From contig CABTXO010000070.1 of the NCBI GenBank assembly GCA_902488725.1, positions 1 to 7,660 on the forward strand: a stretch of 7,660 nt of DNA, written 5' to 3'. Below, piece after piece: positions 6,302-7,660 of the stretch. Under the pieces are notes generated by a model. It was not told the origin of the DNA. It saw nothing but the letters and a program-made list of their open reading frames with translations, and ran no database searches. A program made the position numbers and the translations under genes. This DNA comes from an uncultured Bacteroidales bacterium. Its GTDB lineage: Bacteria > Bacteroidota > Bacteroidia > Bacteroidales > UBA932. The stretch's first letter is position 1, and each line of letters starts with the position of its first letter.

Positions 6302-6329
6302 GCACAATCGCTTCCCGTTTCTTCCGCCT

Positions 6330-6366
6330 GCATGATTTTCTTTCGGTGCGCATATTTTTCTTTCGG
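6330..6366. repeat. Direct repeat with 20-bp period
   Basis: GCATGATTTTCTTTCGG (6330-6346) and GCATATTTTTCTTTCGG (6350-6366) agree at 15 of 17 positions, including an exact 11-mer TTTTCTTTCGG, at a spacing of exactly 20 bp. This is in the middle of the ssb/zinc-finger intergenic region (6163-6468), which otherwise contains only the palindromes listed separately and no clear promoter for the plus-strand gene. Confidence 0.45.
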
Positions 6367-6468
6367 GCTGCCTGTTCCGGAGGAAAGCTGAATATGTCGC
6401 GAGATTTTTTGAAGGCCCTATGAATTGCGCGGGAATTTTCCCAACTTCGGCCTGAAGAGATTCGGAAT

Positions 6469-6834
6469 ATGGAGGGGAAGGAGAAACGAAGGGGAAGATG
6501 CCTGGCATGCGGAAAAGTGCTTCCGTCCGGACGCAGCGACATGAAATTCTGCAGCGTCACATGCAAAAGCCGCTATCACTACAGCAACGGGGGCCGCTTC
6601 AAGGCGGTCCGGCAACGGGTCATCCGGGAGCTGGACAACAACCACGGCATCCTGGAGGCCTTGCTGGACGCAGGCATCCGATCGATCGATCTGCCGGATC
6701 TGGTGCAGCTGGGATATGATTTCAACTGCTCGACCGGCTACCACAAGGTACGGAGCCACCATGAATACCGCTGCTACGACATCAAGTTCTGCATGACGTC
6801 GAGCCGGATATTCAAGCTGGAGAAGATTCCTTGA
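6469..6834 (+). CDS. Small zinc-finger protein of unknown function
   Basis: This 121-aa basic protein starts with an N-terminal zinc site C11-x2-C14-x13-C28-x3-C32 (CLACGK, then FCSVTCKSRYH). The spacing and the FCS-x2-C-x2-RYH pattern resemble treble-clef fingers found in many small bacterial DNA- or RNA-associated proteins. The C-terminal half carries LPDLVQLGYDFNCSTGYHKV and ends in a basic, aromatic-rich KFCMTSSRIFKLEKIP. I recognise no named family for that part; it looks conserved rather than random. The ATG at 6469 is the first in frame after a stop-rich leader and has only a weak AGAG upstream. It is divergent from ssb and converges with the nucleoside transporter, with 5 nt between their stops. 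A nucleic-acid-binding role is an inference from the finger. Confidence 0.8.
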   Translation: MEGKEKRRGRCLACGKVLPSGRSDMKFCSVTCKSRYHYSNGGRFKAVRQRVIRELDNNHGILEALLDAGIRSIDLPDLVQLGYDFNCSTGYHKVRSHHEYRCYDIKFCMTSSRIFKLEKIP

Positions 6835-6839
6835 CCGCG

Positions 6840-7660
6840 TCAGGCGGCGGTAGGGTCTTCCGCCTCCGGGTTGACGTCCGGATCCATGGAAGGCGTGTCC
6901 TTGCCGGGGTCCCGGAACAGGAAGATGAACAGGACGGCCACCACGAGGGCATACCCAGCGAAGACATACCAGGCGGATGCCCAGTCCGGCTCCGCGGCGT
7001 TGTAGACATAGTGGTTCACCACCTTTCCGGCGACCCAGGTCCCGATCGAGGAGCCCAGGCCGTTGGTCATCAGCATGAAAAGTCCCTGCGCGCTGGAGCG
7101 GATGTCCTCCGTGGTCTTCCGGTTCACGTAGAGCGATCCGGAAATGTTGAAGAAGTCGAAGGCCACGCCGTAGACGATGCAGGAGAGCACGAACAGCCAG
7201 ACACCGCTGCCGGGATTGCCCAGTCCGAAGAAAGCGAAGCGCAGCACCCAGGCGAACATGGCGATCAGCATCACTTTCTTGATACCGAATTTCTTCATGA
7301 AGAAGGGGATGAGCAGGATGCAGAGCGTCTCCGAGATCTGGCTCAGCGAGATCAGGGCGTTGGCGTTTTTCGCCCCCCATGCGTCCGCGAAGGCGGGCTG
7401 GCTGGCAAAGGAGGAGATGAAGGTGTTGGCGTAGCCGTTCGTCACCTGCAGGGCAGCCCCGAGGAGCATCGAGAAGATGAAGAAAATAGCCATCTGGGAA
7501 TTCCGGAACAGGGTGAATGCCTTCAGTCCGGTGGCTTCCATGAAGCTGCTGCCGCTTGTCTTGTTGACCGGGACGTTCGGGAGGGTGAAGGCGTAAGCGC
7601 AGAGGACCAGGCTCAGGAGACCGGACGTGAGGAACTGGAAGTAGCTGTGCTGGTACTGGA
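6840..7660 (-). CDS. NupG-family nucleoside:H+ symporter (MFS), N-terminus beyond window
   Basis: This is an inner-membrane proton-coupled nucleoside permease. The frame is open to the window edge, so the ATG at 7541 is internal; 272 residues are visible of a family length near 420. They correspond to the end of TM6 and TM7-12: SGLLSLVLCAYAF, IFFIFSMLLGAALQ, ISETLCILLIPFFM, VMLIAMFAWVLRFAFFG, WLFVLSCIVYGVAFDFFN and VFAGYALVVAVLFIFLF. The diagnostic NupG/XapB stretch is present, FFNISGSLYV followed by IRSSAQGLFMLMTNGLG, which separates this group from general MFS carriers. It ends in an acidic cytoplasmic tail rich in Asp, Glu and Pro. The stop faces the zinc-finger gene with a 5-nt gap and no terminator between. 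Substrate could be purine or pyrimidine nucleosides; the sequence does not say which. Confidence 0.93.
   Translation of the reverse strand, partial: QYQHSYFQFLTSGLLSLVLCAYAFTLPNVPVNKTSGSSFMEATGLKAFTLFRNSQMAIFFIFSMLLGAALQVTNGYANTFISSFASQPAFADAWGAKNANALISLSQISETLCILLIPFFMKKFGIKKVMLIAMFAWVLRFAFFGLGNPGSGVWLFVLSCIVYGVAFDFFNISGSLYVNRKTTEDIRSSAQGLFMLMTNGLGSSIGTWVAGKVVNHYVYNAAEPDWASAWYVFAGYALVVAVLFIFLFRDPGKDTPSMDPDVNPEAEDPTAA

Noticed and set aside
5726..6508. Minus-strand open frame of 260 codons covering the ssb region
   Set aside because: It is out of frame with the well-supported ssb and spans its upstream control region; composition changes along it and no motif is seen.
1..7660. CRISPR array, insertion sequence or phage-defence island
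   Set aside because: No regularly spaced repeats, transposase-like proteins or terminal inverted repeats with target duplications are visible; the tRNA 3' end has no integrase or repeated att-like copy nearby.

Overview
The window looks like a chromosomal segment of a GC-rich member of the Bacteroidota, most likely order Bacteroidales. I infer this from the promoter grammar and gene content, not from a database search. TAnnTTTG-type -7 boxes lie at several start regions, two of them paired with an upstream TTG/TTTG about 18-19 bp away. Most genes lack a Shine-Dalgarno sequence. The protein families also fit: a Tat-dependent Gfo/Idh/MocA oxidoreductase, a NupG-type nucleoside symporter, a short SSB, and a small zinc-finger protein.

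Layout: (1) 1-2422, the end of gcvPA and all of gcvPB, the two subunits of glycine decarboxylase P-protein, in a tight operon closed by a perfect 12-bp terminator. (2) 2552-3928, an exported, probably NAD(P)-dependent sugar-type oxidoreductase with a -7 box just upstream. (3) 3988-4060, tRNA-Ala(GGC) with a clear promoter, followed 42 nt later by a 387-aa protein ending in a SEC-C zinc motif, probably read through from the tRNA promoter. (4) 5267-5814, a 548-bp stretch with no convincing protein gene. It holds a complete minus-strand transcription unit (AT-rich upstream element, TTTG-N19-TACCTTTG promoter, structured ~200-nt body, terminator) that I read as a small RNA gene. It also holds a GC-rich hairpin that probably ends ssb and a 29-bp palindrome. 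(5) 5815-6162 (-), a short ssb without the acidic C-terminal tail. (6) 6163-6468, a divergent control region rich in palindromes and a 20-bp-period direct repeat. (7) 6469-6834 (+), a small treble-clef-like zinc-finger protein of unknown function. (8) 6840-7660 (-), the C-terminal two thirds of a NupG-family nucleoside:H+ symporter, convergent with the zinc-finger gene with only 5 nt between the stop codons.

Most of the window is housekeeping sequence: one-carbon metabolism, a tRNA, DNA binding and nucleoside uptake. There is no sign of a mobile element, CRISPR array or defence island. The best candidates for something undescribed are the minus-strand small RNA at about 5606-5400 and the palindrome-rich ssb/zinc-finger divergent region. 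Neither is proven from sequence alone.
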